Below, piece by piece: positions 7,524 to 16,950 of a stretch of DNA of 41,242 nt. The stretch lies in contig PFUD01000051.1 of the NCBI GenBank assembly GCA_002789915.1, forward strand, positions 1 through 41,242, given 5' to 3'. The notes beneath the pieces were generated by a model. The model searched no databases, was not told where the DNA came from, and worked only from the letters and a program-made list of their open reading frames with translations. Position 1 is the stretch's first letter, and every line of letters starts with the position of its first letter. Source of the DNA: Comamonadaceae bacterium CG_4_9_14_3_um_filter_60_33. GTDB taxonomy: Bacteria; Pseudomonadota; Gammaproteobacteria; Burkholderiales; Burkholderiaceae_C. The position numbers were made by a program, and so were the translations under genes.

Positions 7524-9503
7524 TCAAACATCAATCTCCACTGAATCCCCATGTAACTCCATCAGTTCCCGCCGCGCCGCCGCCTCGCCCTTGCCCATCA
7601 GCTTGGTCATCAACTCTGAGGTCTCAAGCACACTCAAGTTGCCCAAATGCACCGGCAACAACCTGCGGGTGTCGGGGTTCAGCGTGGTGTCCCACAACTG
7701 CTCGGCGTTCATCTCACCCAAGCCCTTGAAGCGGCTGATGGTCCAGGCGGCTTCACGCACGCCTTCCTTGCGCAGCTTGTCCAGAATCGCGGTGAGTTCG
7801 CCCTCGTCGAGCGCATAGGCTTTGGACGCCGGCTTTTTGCCACGCGCCGGGGCATCCACTCTGAACAGCGGCGGGCGAGACACAAAAACATGGCCGGTGT
7901 CGATGAGTTTGGGGAAGTGCTTGAAAAACAGCGTTAGCAGCAGCACCTGGATGTGCGAGCCATCCACATCAGCATCGCTCAGGATGCAAATCTTGCCGTA
8001 ACGCAGACCGCTCAAATCGGGTGAATCGCTCGGCCCATGCGGATCGACGCCAATGGCCACGGCAATGTCGTGGATTTCGTTGTTGGCAAACAGGCGGTCA
8101 CGGTCCACCTCCCAAGTGTTCAACACCTTGCCGCGCAAAGGCAGCACCGCCTGGCTTTCCTTGTTGCGGCCCATCTTGGCGCTGCCACCGGCCGAGTCGC
8201 CTTCGACCAGAAACACCTCATTTTCAGCAATATCGCGGCTTTCGCAATCGGTCAGCTTGCCCGGCAGCACTGCCACGCCCGAGCCCTTGCGCTTCTCGAC
8301 TTTTTGACCGGCTTTCTGGCGGCTTTGCGCCGCCTTGATGGCAATCTCGGCCAGCCTTTTGCCGTATTCCACATTTTGATTCAGCCACAACTCCAGCGCC
8401 GGCCGGACAAAGTTGGCGACCAATTTAAGCGCATCGCGTGAGTTCAGGCGCTCCTTGATCTGGCCCTGAAACTGCGGGTCGAGCACCTTGGTGGACAGCA
8501 CATAACTGGCGCGCGCAAACACGTCGTCGGGCAGCAGCTTGACACCCTTGGGCAAGAGCGAATGCATTTCGACAAAGCTCTTGACCGCCGTGTACAGGCC
8601 GTCGCGCAGGCCCGACTCGTGGGTGCCGCCGGCCGGGGTCGGGATCAGGTTGACATAGCTCTCGCGCACCGGCTGGCCGTCTTCGGTAAAAGCCACGCAC
8701 CAGGCCGCGCCCTCGCCTTCGGCAAAACTGTCATGGTGGGCGTCGGCAAAGCTCTCGCCTTCAAACAGCGGGATGACCGGGTCAGCGGGCAAGGTTTGCG
8801 TCAGGTAATCGCGCAGGCCGCCCTTGAACAGCCAGGTCTGGGTTTCCCTGGTTTTCTCTTGCACCAAGGTGACCGACACCCCCGGCATCAGCACCGCCTT
8901 GCTGCGCAACAGGTGCTCCAGATGGGCCATGGGCCAGGTCAGGGACTCAAAATATTTGCCATCGGGCCAGACCCGCACCGTGGTGCCTGACTTGCGGTCG
9001 CCGTCGGCCGCCGGGCGAATCAGCAGCGGCTCAATCACGTCACCCCCGGCAAACACCAGGCGCGCCACCTGGCCTTCGCGGTAGGTGGTGGCTTCCAGGC
9101 GCGTGCTGAGCGCATTGGTCACGCTGACCCCCACGCCGTGCAGGCCGCCGGAAAAGCTGTAGGCGCCGCCCTTGCCCTTGTCGAACTTGCCACCCGCGTG
9201 CAATTGGGTAAACACCAGCTCAATCACCGGCGCGTGCTCGGTGGGGTGCATGCCGAACGGGATGCCGCGGCCGTCGTCCTCGACCGTGATCGAGCCGTCG
9301 GTGTGCACAATAGTTTTGATCTTTTTGCCATGCCCGGCCAGCGCTTCGTCAGCCGCGTTGTCGAGCACTTCCTGAATCACGTGCATCGGGCTGTCGGTGC
9401 GGGTGTACATGCCCGGGCGCTGCTTGACCGGCTCCAGTCCTTTCAGGACGCGGATCGAATTTTCGGAATATTCGGGGTTAACAGATGCGGTTTTGGTGGC
9501 CAT
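7524..9503 (-). CDS. parE: DNA topoisomerase IV subunit B
   Basis: A 659-residue ATPase subunit of topoisomerase IV. The GHKL ATPase site is complete: EVLDNAADE (45-53), DDGRGIP (76-82), TQLHAGGKF (99-107) and SGGLHGVGVSVTNALS (118-133). The TOPRIM metal site follows as VEGDSAGG (433-440) and SDADVDGSH (509-517). The length fits ParE rather than the longer GyrB. The start ATG at 9503 gives MATKTASVNPEYSENSI, typical for betaproteobacterial ParE. It is transcribed toward the methyltransferase, endonuclease and parC, all on the same strand. The cassette may therefore be read through from parE, or parC may need its own promoter. Confidence 0.96.
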   Translation of the reverse strand: MATKTASVNPEYSENSIRVLKGLEPVKQRPGMYTRTDSPMHVIQEVLDNAADEALAGHGKKIKTIVHTDGSITVEDDGRGIPFGMHPTEHAPVIELVFTQLHAGGKFDKGKGGAYSFSGGLHGVGVSVTNALSTRLEATTYREGQVARLVFAGGDVIEPLLIRPAADGDRKSGTTVRVWPDGKYFESLTWPMAHLEHLLRSKAVLMPGVSVTLVQEKTRETQTWLFKGGLRDYLTQTLPADPVIPLFEGESFADAHHDSFAEGEGAAWCVAFTEDGQPVRESYVNLIPTPAGGTHESGLRDGLYTAVKSFVEMHSLLPKGVKLLPDDVFARASYVLSTKVLDPQFQGQIKERLNSRDALKLVANFVRPALELWLNQNVEYGKRLAEIAIKAAQSRQKAGQKVEKRKGSGVAVLPGKLTDCESRDIAENEVFLVEGDSAGGSAKMGRNKESQAVLPLRGKVLNTWEVDRDRLFANNEIHDIAVAIGVDPHGPSDSPDLSGLRYGKICILSDADVDGSHIQVLLLTLFFKHFPKLIDTGHVFVSRPPLFRVDAPARGKKPASKAYALDEGELTAILDKLRKEGVREAAWTISRFKGLGEMNAEQLWDTTLNPDTRRLLPVHLGNLSVLETSELMTKLMGKGEAAARRELMELHGDSVEIDV

Positions 9504-9651
9504 AGCGGCGCATTGTAATCAGGCCACTTTGAAACAACTGGACAAATACCCAGTTTTCAAAAACCTGCAACAAGCCATTTTTGGCTCTTGTTTTGCTGAT
9601 GGCCACAGCAACGATCCGGGTACAGTGCTGTTTAAAGATAATGTCAAACTC

Positions 9652-10656
9652 ATGAATAAGCCCATAGATACCAACAGCAGCGAGACTGTGCCCCCTGACA
9701 TCCCTAATCTGCGGCGCCTGCTTGAGGTCTGCATCAATCACATGAACGATGCCATCGTGATCACCGAGGCAGAGCCCTTCGACAAACCCGGGCCGCGCAT
9801 CCTCTGGGTCAACAAGATTTTTTATGAGCGCAATGGCTATAGCCCGGAAGAAGTCATTGGCAACACCCCACGCCTGTTGCAAGGGCCGGACACTGATCGC
9901 GCCACGCTCGACCGGGTGTACGAGGCGCTTTCAAAATGGCAACCAATACGGGCAGAACTGTTGAATTACCGCAAGGATGGGACGTCTTACTGGAACGAGT
10001 TTGACATTGTGCCGGTGGCCAACGAGCAAGGCTGGTTCACCCACTGGGTGTCGGTGCAGCGCGACACCACCGAGCGCAAAAAGATGGAAGAACAGGTGCA
10101 CCAACTCGCTTTTTTTGACGCGCTGACCCAGCTGCCCAATCGTCGCTTGCTTGACGATCGCCTGAGCCAGGCACTGGCTGCCAGCAAACGCAGCGGCCAT
10201 TTTGGTGCCCTGATCTTCCTGGACCTGGACAATTTCAAGCTGGTCAATGACAGCTATGGTCATAACGTCGGTGATGCGCTCTTGCGCCAGGTGGCCACTC
10301 AACTGAAAGCCTGTGTGCGCGAAATGGATACTGTGTCACGTTTTGGTGGCGACGAATTCGTGGTGTTGCTCAGCGACTTGCATGCGGACCGGGCCGAATC
10401 GCTGCACCGCGCCACCGTCTTCGCCGAAAAAATTCGCGCCATCATTACCGAGCCTTTTCCCCTGGCCATCACCGAACCAGGACAAGCCGAGCGCCTGCTT
10501 GACCACCAATGCTCTGCCAGCCTTGGCGCGGTCATGTTCCAGGGCCAACAGGCCACACCGACCGATCTAATGAAGTGGGCCGACACGGCGATGTACCAGG
10601 CCAAAAACGCCGGCCGCAATGCGATCCGGTTTTATCAGCCCACAAAGCAAACCTGA
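9652..10656 (+). CDS. LOV-like PAS-GGDEF diguanylate cyclase
   Basis: A 334-residue cytoplasmic protein. The N-terminal PAS domain (about 25-145) has strong LOV-type features: NGYSPEEVIG, LLQGPDTDRATL, ELLNYRKDGTSYWNEF and WVSVQRDTTERK. The photoactive cysteine of LOV domains (GRNCRFLQG) is replaced by Pro73 in the aligned GNTPRLLQG. The GGDEF domain has FFDALTQLPNRR, DLDNFKLVND, an intact GGDEF at 232-236 and an RxxD I-site (REMD) just upstream, so an active, product-inhibited cyclase is predicted. The frame is open upstream to 9397, but that part is antisense to parE; ATG 9652 is the first sensible start, with only a weak Shine-Dalgarno. It is transcribed divergently from parE across a 148-base gap. 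Confidence 0.9.
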   Translation: MNKPIDTNSSETVPPDIPNLRRLLEVCINHMNDAIVITEAEPFDKPGPRILWVNKIFYERNGYSPEEVIGNTPRLLQGPDTDRATLDRVYEALSKWQPIRAELLNYRKDGTSYWNEFDIVPVANEQGWFTHWVSVQRDTTERKKMEEQVHQLAFFDALTQLPNRRLLDDRLSQALAASKRSGHFGALIFLDLDNFKLVNDSYGHNVGDALLRQVATQLKACVREMDTVSRFGGDEFVVLLSDLHADRAESLHRATVFAEKIRAIITEPFPLAITEPGQAERLLDHQCSASLGAVMFQGQQATPTDLMKWADTAMYQAKNAGRNAIRFYQPTKQT

Positions 10657-10694
10657 AGCCCGGGTGCTTTTGCTTGTTTCGGTATATTCCGCAA

Positions 10695-11915
10695 ATGCCG
10701 AATTTCCCCAAAACGCTTTCCATGACCCAGGTGCTGCTGTGCGGCGCCGCCATCGTCACACTGTCGATGGGCATCCGGCACGGCTTTGGGCTGTGGCTGC
10801 AGCCGATGACGCAAAGCCTGAGCTGGAGCCGCGAAACCTTTGCCTTTGCGCTGGCCATCCAAAACCTGACCTGGGGCGTGACCGGCATTTTTGCTGGCAT
10901 GCTGGCCGACCGGTTTGGCGCGTTCAGGGTCATCGTGGGCGGCGCGCTGCTCTACGCGCTCGGGCTGGTCGGCATGGCTTATGCCAGCACGGCGCTGCAA
11001 CTGAGCTTGAGCGCCGGAGTGCTGATTGGCATGGCGCAAGCAGGCACCACTTACGCCATCATTTACGGCGTGATTGGCCGCAACATCAGCGCCAGCAAGC
11101 GCTCCTGGGCCATGGGCGTGGCGGCAGCAGCGGGCTCCTTTGGCCAGTTCCTGATGGTGCCCACCGAAGGTTTTCTGATTGACTTTTTGGGCTGGCAGCA
11201 GGCGCTGGTGGCGCTGGCGCTGGCTGCGCTCTTGATCATGCCGCTGGCCTGGGGCTTGCGCGAGCCGAACTTCAGGGGCGGCGCCGGGCATTTCCGCGAG
11301 CAGTCCATCATGCAGGCGCTGCGCGAGGCCTTCAAATACCGCAGCTTTCAGTTGCTGATGGCGGGCTATTTTGTCTGCGGCTTCCAGGTGGTGTTCATCG
11401 GCGTGCACATGCCGAGCTACCTGAAAGACCAGGGGCTGGCCTCGAACGTAGCCAGCACTTCGCTGGCGCTGATCGGTCTGTTCAACGTGTTTGGCACCTA
11501 TGCGGCGGGCGTACTGGGCCAGCGCATGCAAAAGAAAAACATCCTGGCTTTCATTTACGTCACGCGCGCCGTCGTCATCAGCATCTTCCTGCTGGTGCCG
11601 CTGTCGCCCATGAGTGTTTATGTGTTCTCCGCGGTGATGGGGCTGTTGTGGTTGTCCACAGTGCCGCCCACCAATGCCACCGTGGCGCAGATATTTGGCG
11701 TGGCACATTTGTCAATGCTCGGCGGGTTTGTATTTTTCAGCCACCAGATTGGCTCTTTCATGGGCGTCTGGCTGGGCGGCTACTTGTTTGACCGCACCGG
11801 CAGCTATGACATCGTCTGGTACATCGCCATTGGGCTGGGCGTGCTTGCGGCGCTGGTCAATCTACCCATCAAGGAAGCCGCCATAGTCCGCACACCCATA
11901 CCACAAGGGGTTTAA
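10695..11915 (+). CDS. MFS transporter
   Basis: A 406-residue, very hydrophobic protein with about 12 membrane segments and the major-facilitator loop signature GMLADRFGAFR between the second and third helices. A central cytoplasmic loop (REPNFRGGAGHFREQS) separates the two halves. It resembles the monocarboxylate/oxalate-type or YbfB-like branch of the MFS; the substrate cannot be read from the sequence. ATG 10695 is chosen because it precedes the first helix by a normal distance; the longer open frame overlaps the preceding cyclase gene. A 41-codon membrane-protein gene begins 3 bases after its stop, suggesting co-transcription. Confidence 0.88.
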   Translation: MPNFPKTLSMTQVLLCGAAIVTLSMGIRHGFGLWLQPMTQSLSWSRETFAFALAIQNLTWGVTGIFAGMLADRFGAFRVIVGGALLYALGLVGMAYASTALQLSLSAGVLIGMAQAGTTYAIIYGVIGRNISASKRSWAMGVAAAAGSFGQFLMVPTEGFLIDFLGWQQALVALALAALLIMPLAWGLREPNFRGGAGHFREQSIMQALREAFKYRSFQLLMAGYFVCGFQVVFIGVHMPSYLKDQGLASNVASTSLALIGLFNVFGTYAAGVLGQRMQKKNILAFIYVTRAVVISIFLLVPLSPMSVYVFSAVMGLLWLSTVPPTNATVAQIFGVAHLSMLGGFVFFSHQIGSFMGVWLGGYLFDRTGSYDIVWYIAIGLGVLAALVNLPIKEAAIVRTPIPQGV

Positions 11916-11918
11916 GCC

Positions 11919-12044
11919 ATGAAACCGATGCAAAAGTACCTGCTCTACGCCGGTCTGGCTGTGGTGCTGGGGCTGGTGTTTGCCATGTACACCCGGCCCG
12001 ACTTTGTCATGACGCTGGCCAACCAAGTTTGGGGATGTTTTTGA
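11919..12044 (+). CDS. small single-span membrane protein, 41 aa
   Basis: A short open frame: MKPMQKYLLYAGLAVVLGLV, then FAMYTRPDFVMTLANQVWGCF. It has one predicted membrane helix (about residues 7-23) followed by a short polar tail ending in WGCF. It is packed tightly: it starts 3 bases after the MFS stop and its TGA overlaps the next gene's ATG (TGATG). The tight coupling and clean hydrophobic pattern argue that it is real. Small proteins with a .NPEF...L..QVW.CF-like tail are, as I recall, widespread in betaproteobacteria, but no function is known to me. Confidence 0.65.
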   Translation: MKPMQKYLLYAGLAVVLGLVFAMYTRPDFVMTLANQVWGCF

Positions 12045-12628
12045 TGTTGCAACACAATGTGAGTGAGCCATCCGGCTGGGTGCGGCGCTGGCAGCATTTG
12101 ATGCCAACCGGCGCGCGCGTGCTGGATGTCGCTTGCGGCTCGGGCCGCCACATGGCATGGCTGGCGCAACAGGGCTGCCATTGCACAGGCATCGACCGCT
12201 CGGCCGAGGCGCTGGAGACGGCCAGCCAGTACGGCAGCATCCATCAGGCTGATATTGAGGACGGCCCCTGGCCGCTGCTCAACGACGGTGTGCCGCAACA
12301 GTTCGACGTGGTGCTGGTCACCAATTACCTGTGGCGGCCATTGTTTCCGGTGCTGCTGCACAGCCTGGCGCCGGGTGGCTTGCTGTTGTATGAGACTTTT
12401 TCAGTCGGGAACGAAACCGTGGGCAAACCCGCCAGCCCTGATTTTTTGCTGCGCACCGGCGAACTGCTGCAACTGTGCCAAAACCTGCGCATCGTGGCGT
12501 TTGAAGATGGCTTTTTGCCCAAACCGGCGCGCTTCGTGCAGCGCATTGCCGCTATCCAACCGCCCGCTGCCGCAACGTCAGGCTTGACAGACGCGCAACC
12601 CGCGCGCTACCCACTCTCGCTAAAATGA
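12044..12628 (+). CDS. class I SAM-dependent methyltransferase
   Basis: A 194-residue Rossmann-fold methyltransferase with the SAM-binding motif [17 protein letters not shown] (from about residue 25), an acidic post-I residue in GIDRSAEAL, and [14 protein letters not shown], then [12 protein letters not shown] as later motifs. This arrangement resembles TehB/UbiE-like small-molecule methyltransferases; the substrate is not identifiable. The start ATG at 12044 overlaps the stop of the 41-aa gene; upstream in-frame ATG 12035 or TTG 12029 are less likely. dapA begins 16 bases downstream on the same strand, so the methyltransferase is probably read into dapA-bamC. Confidence 0.85.
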   Translation: MLQHNVSEPSGWVRRWQHLMPTGARVLDVACGSGRHMAWLAQQGCHCTGIDRSAEALETASQYGSIHQADIEDGPWPLLNDGVPQQFDVVLVTNYLWRPLFPVLLHSLAPGGLLLYETFSVGNETVGKPASPDFLLRTGELLQLCQNLRIVAFEDGFLPKPARFVQRIAAIQPPAAATSGLTDAQPARYPLSLK

Positions 12629-12644
12629 GCGGCTAAACCATTAC

Positions 12645-13550
12645 ATGCAAGACAAAATGCCTAACTCAAAGCCCTTCCTGACCGGCAGTATCGTCGCCCT
12701 GGTCACGCCCATGCACCCGGATGGCAGCGTGGACTACCCGGCGCTGCGCAAGCTGATCGACTGGCACATCACCGAGGGGACAGATTGCATCGGCGTGGTC
12801 GGCACCACCGGTGAGTCGCCCACCGTGAGCGTGCCGGAGCACCGCGAAATCATCCGGGTGGCGGTCGAGCAAGCGGCCAAGCGCGTGCCGATCATGGCCG
12901 GTTGCGGCTCCAACTGCACGGCTGAGGCCATTGAGTTGGCCAAATTTGCCAAAAGCGTCGGCGCCGATTGCCAGTTGCAGGTGGTGCCTTACTACAACAA
13001 GCCCACTCAAGAAGGCCAGTACCAGCACTTCAAGGCGATTGCCGAAGCCGTTGAGCTGCCCATGGTGCTTTACAACGTGCCCGGCCGCTCGGTGGCCGAC
13101 ATGACGCTCGACACGGTGCTGCGCCTGGCCCAAGTGCCTGGCGTTGTTGGCATCAAGGAGGCCACCGGCAACATCGACCGCGCCCAATGGCTGATTCGCC
13201 AGGCGCCCAAACACTTTGCCATCTTTTCAGGTGACGACCCCACCGCCGTCGCCCTGATGCTGTGTGGCGGTCATGGCAACATCAGCGTCACGGCCAACGT
13301 GGCGCCGCGCCTGATGCACGCGCTGTGCATGGCGGCCATTGCCGGCGATGTCAAACGCGCCATGGAAATTCAATTCAAGTTGATGCCGCTGCACAAAAAC
13401 TTGTTTGTCGAAGCCAACCCGATTCCCGTGAAGTGGGCGGTGGCGCGCATGAATTTGTGCGGTGGCACACTGCGCCTGCCCATGACCGAACTGACCCCGG
13501 CCAACGCGCCGGTAGTGGAAGCCGCCATGCGCGAGGTTGGCCTGCTGTAA
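12645..13550 (+). CDS. dapA: 4-hydroxy-tetrahydrodipicolinate synthase
   Basis: A 301-residue TIM-barrel aldolase of the lysine/diaminopimelate pathway that condenses pyruvate with aspartate semialdehyde in the cytoplasm. [13 protein letters not shown] opens the barrel; GTTGES lies at 53-58. The catalytic tyrosine is Tyr143 (VLYNVPGRS) and the Schiff-base lysine is Lys171 (GIKEATGN). An internal ATG at 12657 (Met5) is a possible alternative start; enzymes of this family are usually about 292-300 residues, so either fits. The neighbouring bamC reproduces the known dapA-bamC (nlpB) linkage. Confidence 0.95.
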   Translation: MQDKMPNSKPFLTGSIVALVTPMHPDGSVDYPALRKLIDWHITEGTDCIGVVGTTGESPTVSVPEHREIIRVAVEQAAKRVPIMAGCGSNCTAEAIELAKFAKSVGADCQLQVVPYYNKPTQEGQYQHFKAIAEAVELPMVLYNVPGRSVADMTLDTVLRLAQVPGVVGIKEATGNIDRAQWLIRQAPKHFAIFSGDDPTAVALMLCGGHGNISVTANVAPRLMHALCMAAIAGDVKRAMEIQFKLMPLHKNLFVEANPIPVKWAVARMNLCGGTLRLPMTELTPANAPVVEAAMREVGLL

Positions 13551-13620
13551 CGCAGGGCCAACAACGCTTTTTTTTCCGCTTTTCATTTGCCGACCCGATA
13601 TCTCACCTGAAGGATTTTTT

Positions 13621-14703
13621 GTGAACCCTATTTCCAGACTCGCACTGCTTGGCCTGACCCTGACCCTGGGGGCCTGCACCGTTTTAGAAGGTGACAAGGT
13701 GGACTACAAAAGCGCCGGCAAGGCGCCATCGCTTGAAGTGCCGCCCGACCTGACCCAGCTCTCACGCGAGACGCGTTACGTGGTGCCCGGCGGCGCTGTT
13801 AGCGCCTCAAGTTTCCAGATTGGCCAGACCAGCAGCCAAACCACGCCGACGGCCACGAGCTCGCTGGGAGATGTCCGCATCGAGCGCGCCGGCACCCAGC
13901 GCTGGCTGGTGATCAGCCGCCCTGCCGACAAGTTGTGGGAACCAGTGAAAGACTTCTGGATTGAAAACGGCTTTTTGCTGGTGATGGAGCAGGCCAACCT
14001 TGGCATCATGGAAACCGACTGGGCCGAGGATCGGGCCAAAATTCCACAGGACATCATCCGCAGCACCATTGGCAAGGTGTTCGATTCGCTGTATTCCACC
14101 GGTGAGCGCGACAAGTTCCGCACCCGGCTGGAACGCAACGCCAGCGGCGGCACCGATGTTTTCATCAGCCACCGCGGCATGGTCGAGGTTTACAACAGTT
14201 CATCAAAAGACCAGACCGTGTGGCAACCGCGCGCCGCCGACCCTGAGTTGGAGGCCGAATTTCTGCGCCGCCTGATGGTCAAGCTCGGTGTTTCCCAAGA
14301 GCAATCCAAAGCCCTGATCGCCGCTGCACCCGTCACCCAAGGTGCCCGCATCGACAGTGTGAACGGTCAACCTGTGGTGCGTCTGGAAGACAACTTCGAC
14401 CGCGCCTGGCGCCGGGTTGGCCTGGCCCTGGACCGCACTAACTTCACCGTGGAAGACCGAGACCGCAGCAAAGGCGTTTACTTTGTGCGCTACGTGGCGC
14501 CCAGTGCCGACAAGGCTGAGCCTGGCTTCTTCGGCAAGCTCTTTGGCGGGTCCGCCAAGGACAACGCACCGCAAAAATTCAAGGTCTCGGTGGTCAGCCA
14601 GGACAACGCAAGCCTGGTGTCGGTGCAAAACGCCGACGGCAGCCCGGCCGCCACCGCAGACGCCCAGCGCATCGTGAAAGTGCTGGCCGAAGACCTCAAG
14701 TAA
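13621..14703 (+). CDS. bamC: outer membrane assembly lipoprotein BamC
   Basis: A 360-residue lipoprotein of the beta-barrel assembly machinery. It begins with GTG, preceded by a good AAGGA at 6 bases. The N-terminus VNPISRLALLGLTLTLGAC ends in a lipobox with acylated Cys19. A long flexible segment (KAPSLEVPPDLTQLSRETRY...) is followed by two helix-grip-like domains (about 90-200 and 250-350), including RWLVISRPADKLWEPVKDF. The frame is open further upstream to 13537, but that would bury the signal sequence. Its 3' end overlaps the convergent nitroreductase gene by 8 bases. Confidence 0.9.
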   Translation: MNPISRLALLGLTLTLGACTVLEGDKVDYKSAGKAPSLEVPPDLTQLSRETRYVVPGGAVSASSFQIGQTSSQTTPTATSSLGDVRIERAGTQRWLVISRPADKLWEPVKDFWIENGFLLVMEQANLGIMETDWAEDRAKIPQDIIRSTIGKVFDSLYSTGERDKFRTRLERNASGGTDVFISHRGMVEVYNSSSKDQTVWQPRAADPELEAEFLRRLMVKLGVSQEQSKALIAAAPVTQGARIDSVNGQPVVRLEDNFDRAWRRVGLALDRTNFTVEDRDRSKGVYFVRYVAPSADKAEPGFFGKLFGGSAKDNAPQKFKVSVVSQDNASLVSVQNADGSPAATADAQRIVKVLAEDLK

Positions 14704-15421
14704 GGAAGTGTGTGAACTCTGCCACCGGCACGCGCGGGGTGTGGAAGCTGTTCACCAGCTGATCGGCATCAGCGTAGCCCAGCGACATGCCGCACACCAG
14801 CATCTCGTCGGCAGCCGCGCCAATGTGCGGCAGGATGAGGCTGGCAAACGCGTTCCAGGCCGCCTGCGGACAGGTGTGCAAGCCCCGGGCGCGCGCTGCC
14901 ACCATGATGTTTTGCAAAAACATGCCGTAGTCAACCAAAGAGCCACGCCCCATGACCCGGTCGATGGTGAACATCAGGCCCACAGGCGCATCAAAAAACC
15001 GGTAGTTGCGCTGGTGCTGCGTGTGCATCTTGTCCTTGTCGCCCTTGCCGATGCCGAGCAAGTTGTACAAACCCCAACCATTTTCACGACGCCGGTCAAT
15101 GTAGGGGCTGACCCATTTTTCTGGGTAGTAGTCGTATTCCTCGCGGTACTCGGCTGCCAGCGCCGGGTTGGCGCGCAGCGCGTCGTGCGCGGCACAGACC
15201 TTGTCCGCCAGCGTGCTGCGGCTTCGCCCTTGCAGCACATAGACTTTCCAGGGTTGGGTGTTGGTGCCCGAAGGTGCCCGGCTCGCCACTTGCAAAATTT
15301 CATGCAGAGTTTGCTGCGAAACGGGTTGTTGGGTAAAGGCGCGGGTGGACATGCGCGAGGTGATGGCGGTGTCCACCGTGGCCACGTGCAGATCAGCAGC
15401 AGGCAAATTTCCGATACTCAA
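14696..15421 (-). CDS. nitroreductase family flavoprotein
   Basis: A 241-residue FMN-dependent NAD(P)H oxidoreductase. SRMSTRAFTQQPV (from about residue 22) and ASRAPSGTNTQPWKVYV are the FMN-binding segments; CPQAAWNAFA and the LVCGMSLGYAD region near the C-terminus match the family. I chose TTG at 15421-15419 because GGAGAG lies 6 bases upstream and it leaves a family-like N-terminus (SIGNLPAADLHV). The longer open frame runs antisense into lutB. The gene lies 98 bases downstream of lutB on the same strand, so it may be a distal member of that operon. Its substrate is unknown. Confidence 0.85.
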   Translation of the reverse strand: MSIGNLPAADLHVATVDTAITSRMSTRAFTQQPVSQQTLHEILQVASRAPSGTNTQPWKVYVLQGRSRSTLADKVCAAHDALRANPALAAEYREEYDYYPEKWVSPYIDRRRENGWGLYNLLGIGKGDKDKMHTQHQRNYRFFDAPVGLMFTIDRVMGRGSLVDYGMFLQNIMVAARARGLHTCPQAAWNAFASLILPHIGAAADEMLVCGMSLGYADADQLVNSFHTPRVPVAEFTHFLT

Positions 15422-15519
15422 GAGTGTCTCTCCAAACAAGTTTAGGGGGCTTGGTGCACTGAGCCGCGCAGCTTTCAAGCGCTGCGCGGTTAGGCGTTCT
15501 GGAGCTGGTGCATGGACTA

Positions 15520-16950
15520 TTATTTTCGCTCTTTCAGCAGGTCGCGCAATCGCTTGGGCGCGGGCACCAGCGGCGTTCGGCTGCGTGTCCAGGCGCCTTG
15601 GTCGGAGGGCGACAGCGCGCGGCCGCGGCTCATGAACCACGACGCCAGCTTGTACAAGCCGGTGCGGCTGTACACCTGCGCCCAGACGTTCCACACCGCC
15701 GTACCCGCCACGGTGCGGCCGGCACCGCTGCCGCGCAAGGTGGCTTCCTCGCTCTCCGGCTTGGCCTGCGATTCGTTGCGCAGGCGCACCAGGATGTCGG
15801 TGATCGGGATCTTGACCGGGCACACCTCCACACAGGCACCGCACAGCGTCGAGGCAAAGGCCAGCGGGTAGGTGGCGTCGAGCCCCAGCATGTGCGGCGA
15901 AATAATGGCGCCGATCGGGCCGGGATAGGTGGTGCCATAGGCGTGGCCGCCAATGCGCGCATACACCGGGCAGTGGTTCATGCAGGCGCCGCAGCGGATG
16001 CACTTGAGCGTCTCGCGCAACTCCGTGTCGGCATAAGCCTGGGTGCGGCCGTTGTCGAGCAGGATCAGGTGCACTTCTTCGGGGCCGTCTTTTTCATCGG
16101 GCTTGCGCGGGCCGCTGATCAGGTTGAAATAGGTGGTGACGGCCTGCCCCGTGGCCGAACGCGCCAGCAGGCTGTAGAGCGGCGGCACGTGTTCAAGCTT
16201 TTCGACCACTTTTTCGATGCCGGTGATGGCAATGTGCACCTTGGGCACGGTGGTGCACATGCGGCCATTGCCCTCGTTTTCGACCAGGCACAGCGTGCCG
16301 GTTTCGGCCACGCAGAAGTTGACGCCCGAGAGGCCAATGTCGGCATCGGCAAACTTGCGCCGCAGCACTCGGCGACCAATGCGGATCAGCGCATCGACGT
16401 CTTCGGTGTAGGCCACGCCGGGGATTTCCTTGGCAAACAGCTCAGCAATCTCCTGCTTGGTCTTGTGGATGGCTGGCATGATGATGTGCGACGGCGCCTC
16501 GCCCGCGAGCTGCACGATGTACTCGCCCATGTCGGATTCAAAGGCCTCGATGCCGGCAGCTTCCATGGCGTGGTTGAAGCCGACCTCCTCACTCACCATC
16601 GACTTGCCTTTGATGATCTTTTTGGCCTTGACCCGCTCGGCAATTCCTAGCGCAATCGCATTGGCCTCATCCGGGTTTTGCGCCCAGTGCACCTGGACGC
16701 CATTGGCGGTGAGTTTGGCTTCCAGCTGCTCCAGCAGGCGCGGCAGGTGCGCCAGGCTGTAACGCCGAATCTGCGAACCCAGCTCGCGCAAGCCTTGCAA
16801 CTCATCCTGATCCGGAAACTGGGCGCGGCGCTTGGCCTGCAAAAAGTCCATGGCGCCGCGAAAATTCTTGCGCTGCCCTGGGTTGTTGAGCACGTCGCGG
16901 CTGCGCTCCTTGAAGTCTTCCATCGGGTGGATTTTGATGACCTGGCTCAT
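15520..16950 (-). CDS. lutB: L-lactate utilization iron-sulfur protein LutB
   Basis: A 476-residue cytoplasmic protein that, with LutA and LutC, oxidises L-lactate to pyruvate. An LUD (DUF162) domain fills about residues 60-310 (KSMVSEEVGFNHA, SGVNFCVAETGTL, NEGNGR). Two ferredoxin-like clusters follow: Cys317, Cys320, Cys323 and Cys327 (CIRCGACMNHCP), and Cys370, Cys373 and Cys377 (CGACVEVCP). A C-terminal LutB extension (PSDQGAWTRSRTPLVPAPKR) completes it. The start ATG at 16950 has GGAG 8 bases upstream and overlaps the lutC stop as ATGA, so translation is coupled. Confidence 0.93.
   Translation of the reverse strand: MSQVIKIHPMEDFKERSRDVLNNPGQRKNFRGAMDFLQAKRRAQFPDQDELQGLRELGSQIRRYSLAHLPRLLEQLEAKLTANGVQVHWAQNPDEANAIALGIAERVKAKKIIKGKSMVSEEVGFNHAMEAAGIEAFESDMGEYIVQLAGEAPSHIIMPAIHKTKQEIAELFAKEIPGVAYTEDVDALIRIGRRVLRRKFADADIGLSGVNFCVAETGTLCLVENEGNGRMCTTVPKVHIAITGIEKVVEKLEHVPPLYSLLARSATGQAVTTYFNLISGPRKPDEKDGPEEVHLILLDNGRTQAYADTELRETLKCIRCGACMNHCPVYARIGGHAYGTTYPGPIGAIISPHMLGLDATYPLAFASTLCGACVEVCPVKIPITDILVRLRNESQAKPESEEATLRGSGAGRTVAGTAVWNVWAQVYSRTGLYKLASWFMSRGRALSPSDQGAWTRSRTPLVPAPKRLRDLLKERK

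Noticed and set aside
10635-11708. 357-codon minus-strand frame opposite the MFS gene
   Set aside because: Antisense to a clear transporter; composition (Gln/His/Arg-rich) is that of a reversed hydrophobic gene.
14696-16003. Long form of the nitroreductase with a 190-residue N-terminal extension
   Set aside because: The extension overlaps lutB out of frame and lacks similarity; a TTG with a strong Shine-Dalgarno at 15421 gives a normal family length.
15508-16650. 380-codon plus-strand frame opposite lutB
   Set aside because: Antisense to a gene with complete iron-sulfur motifs; no recognisable domain.
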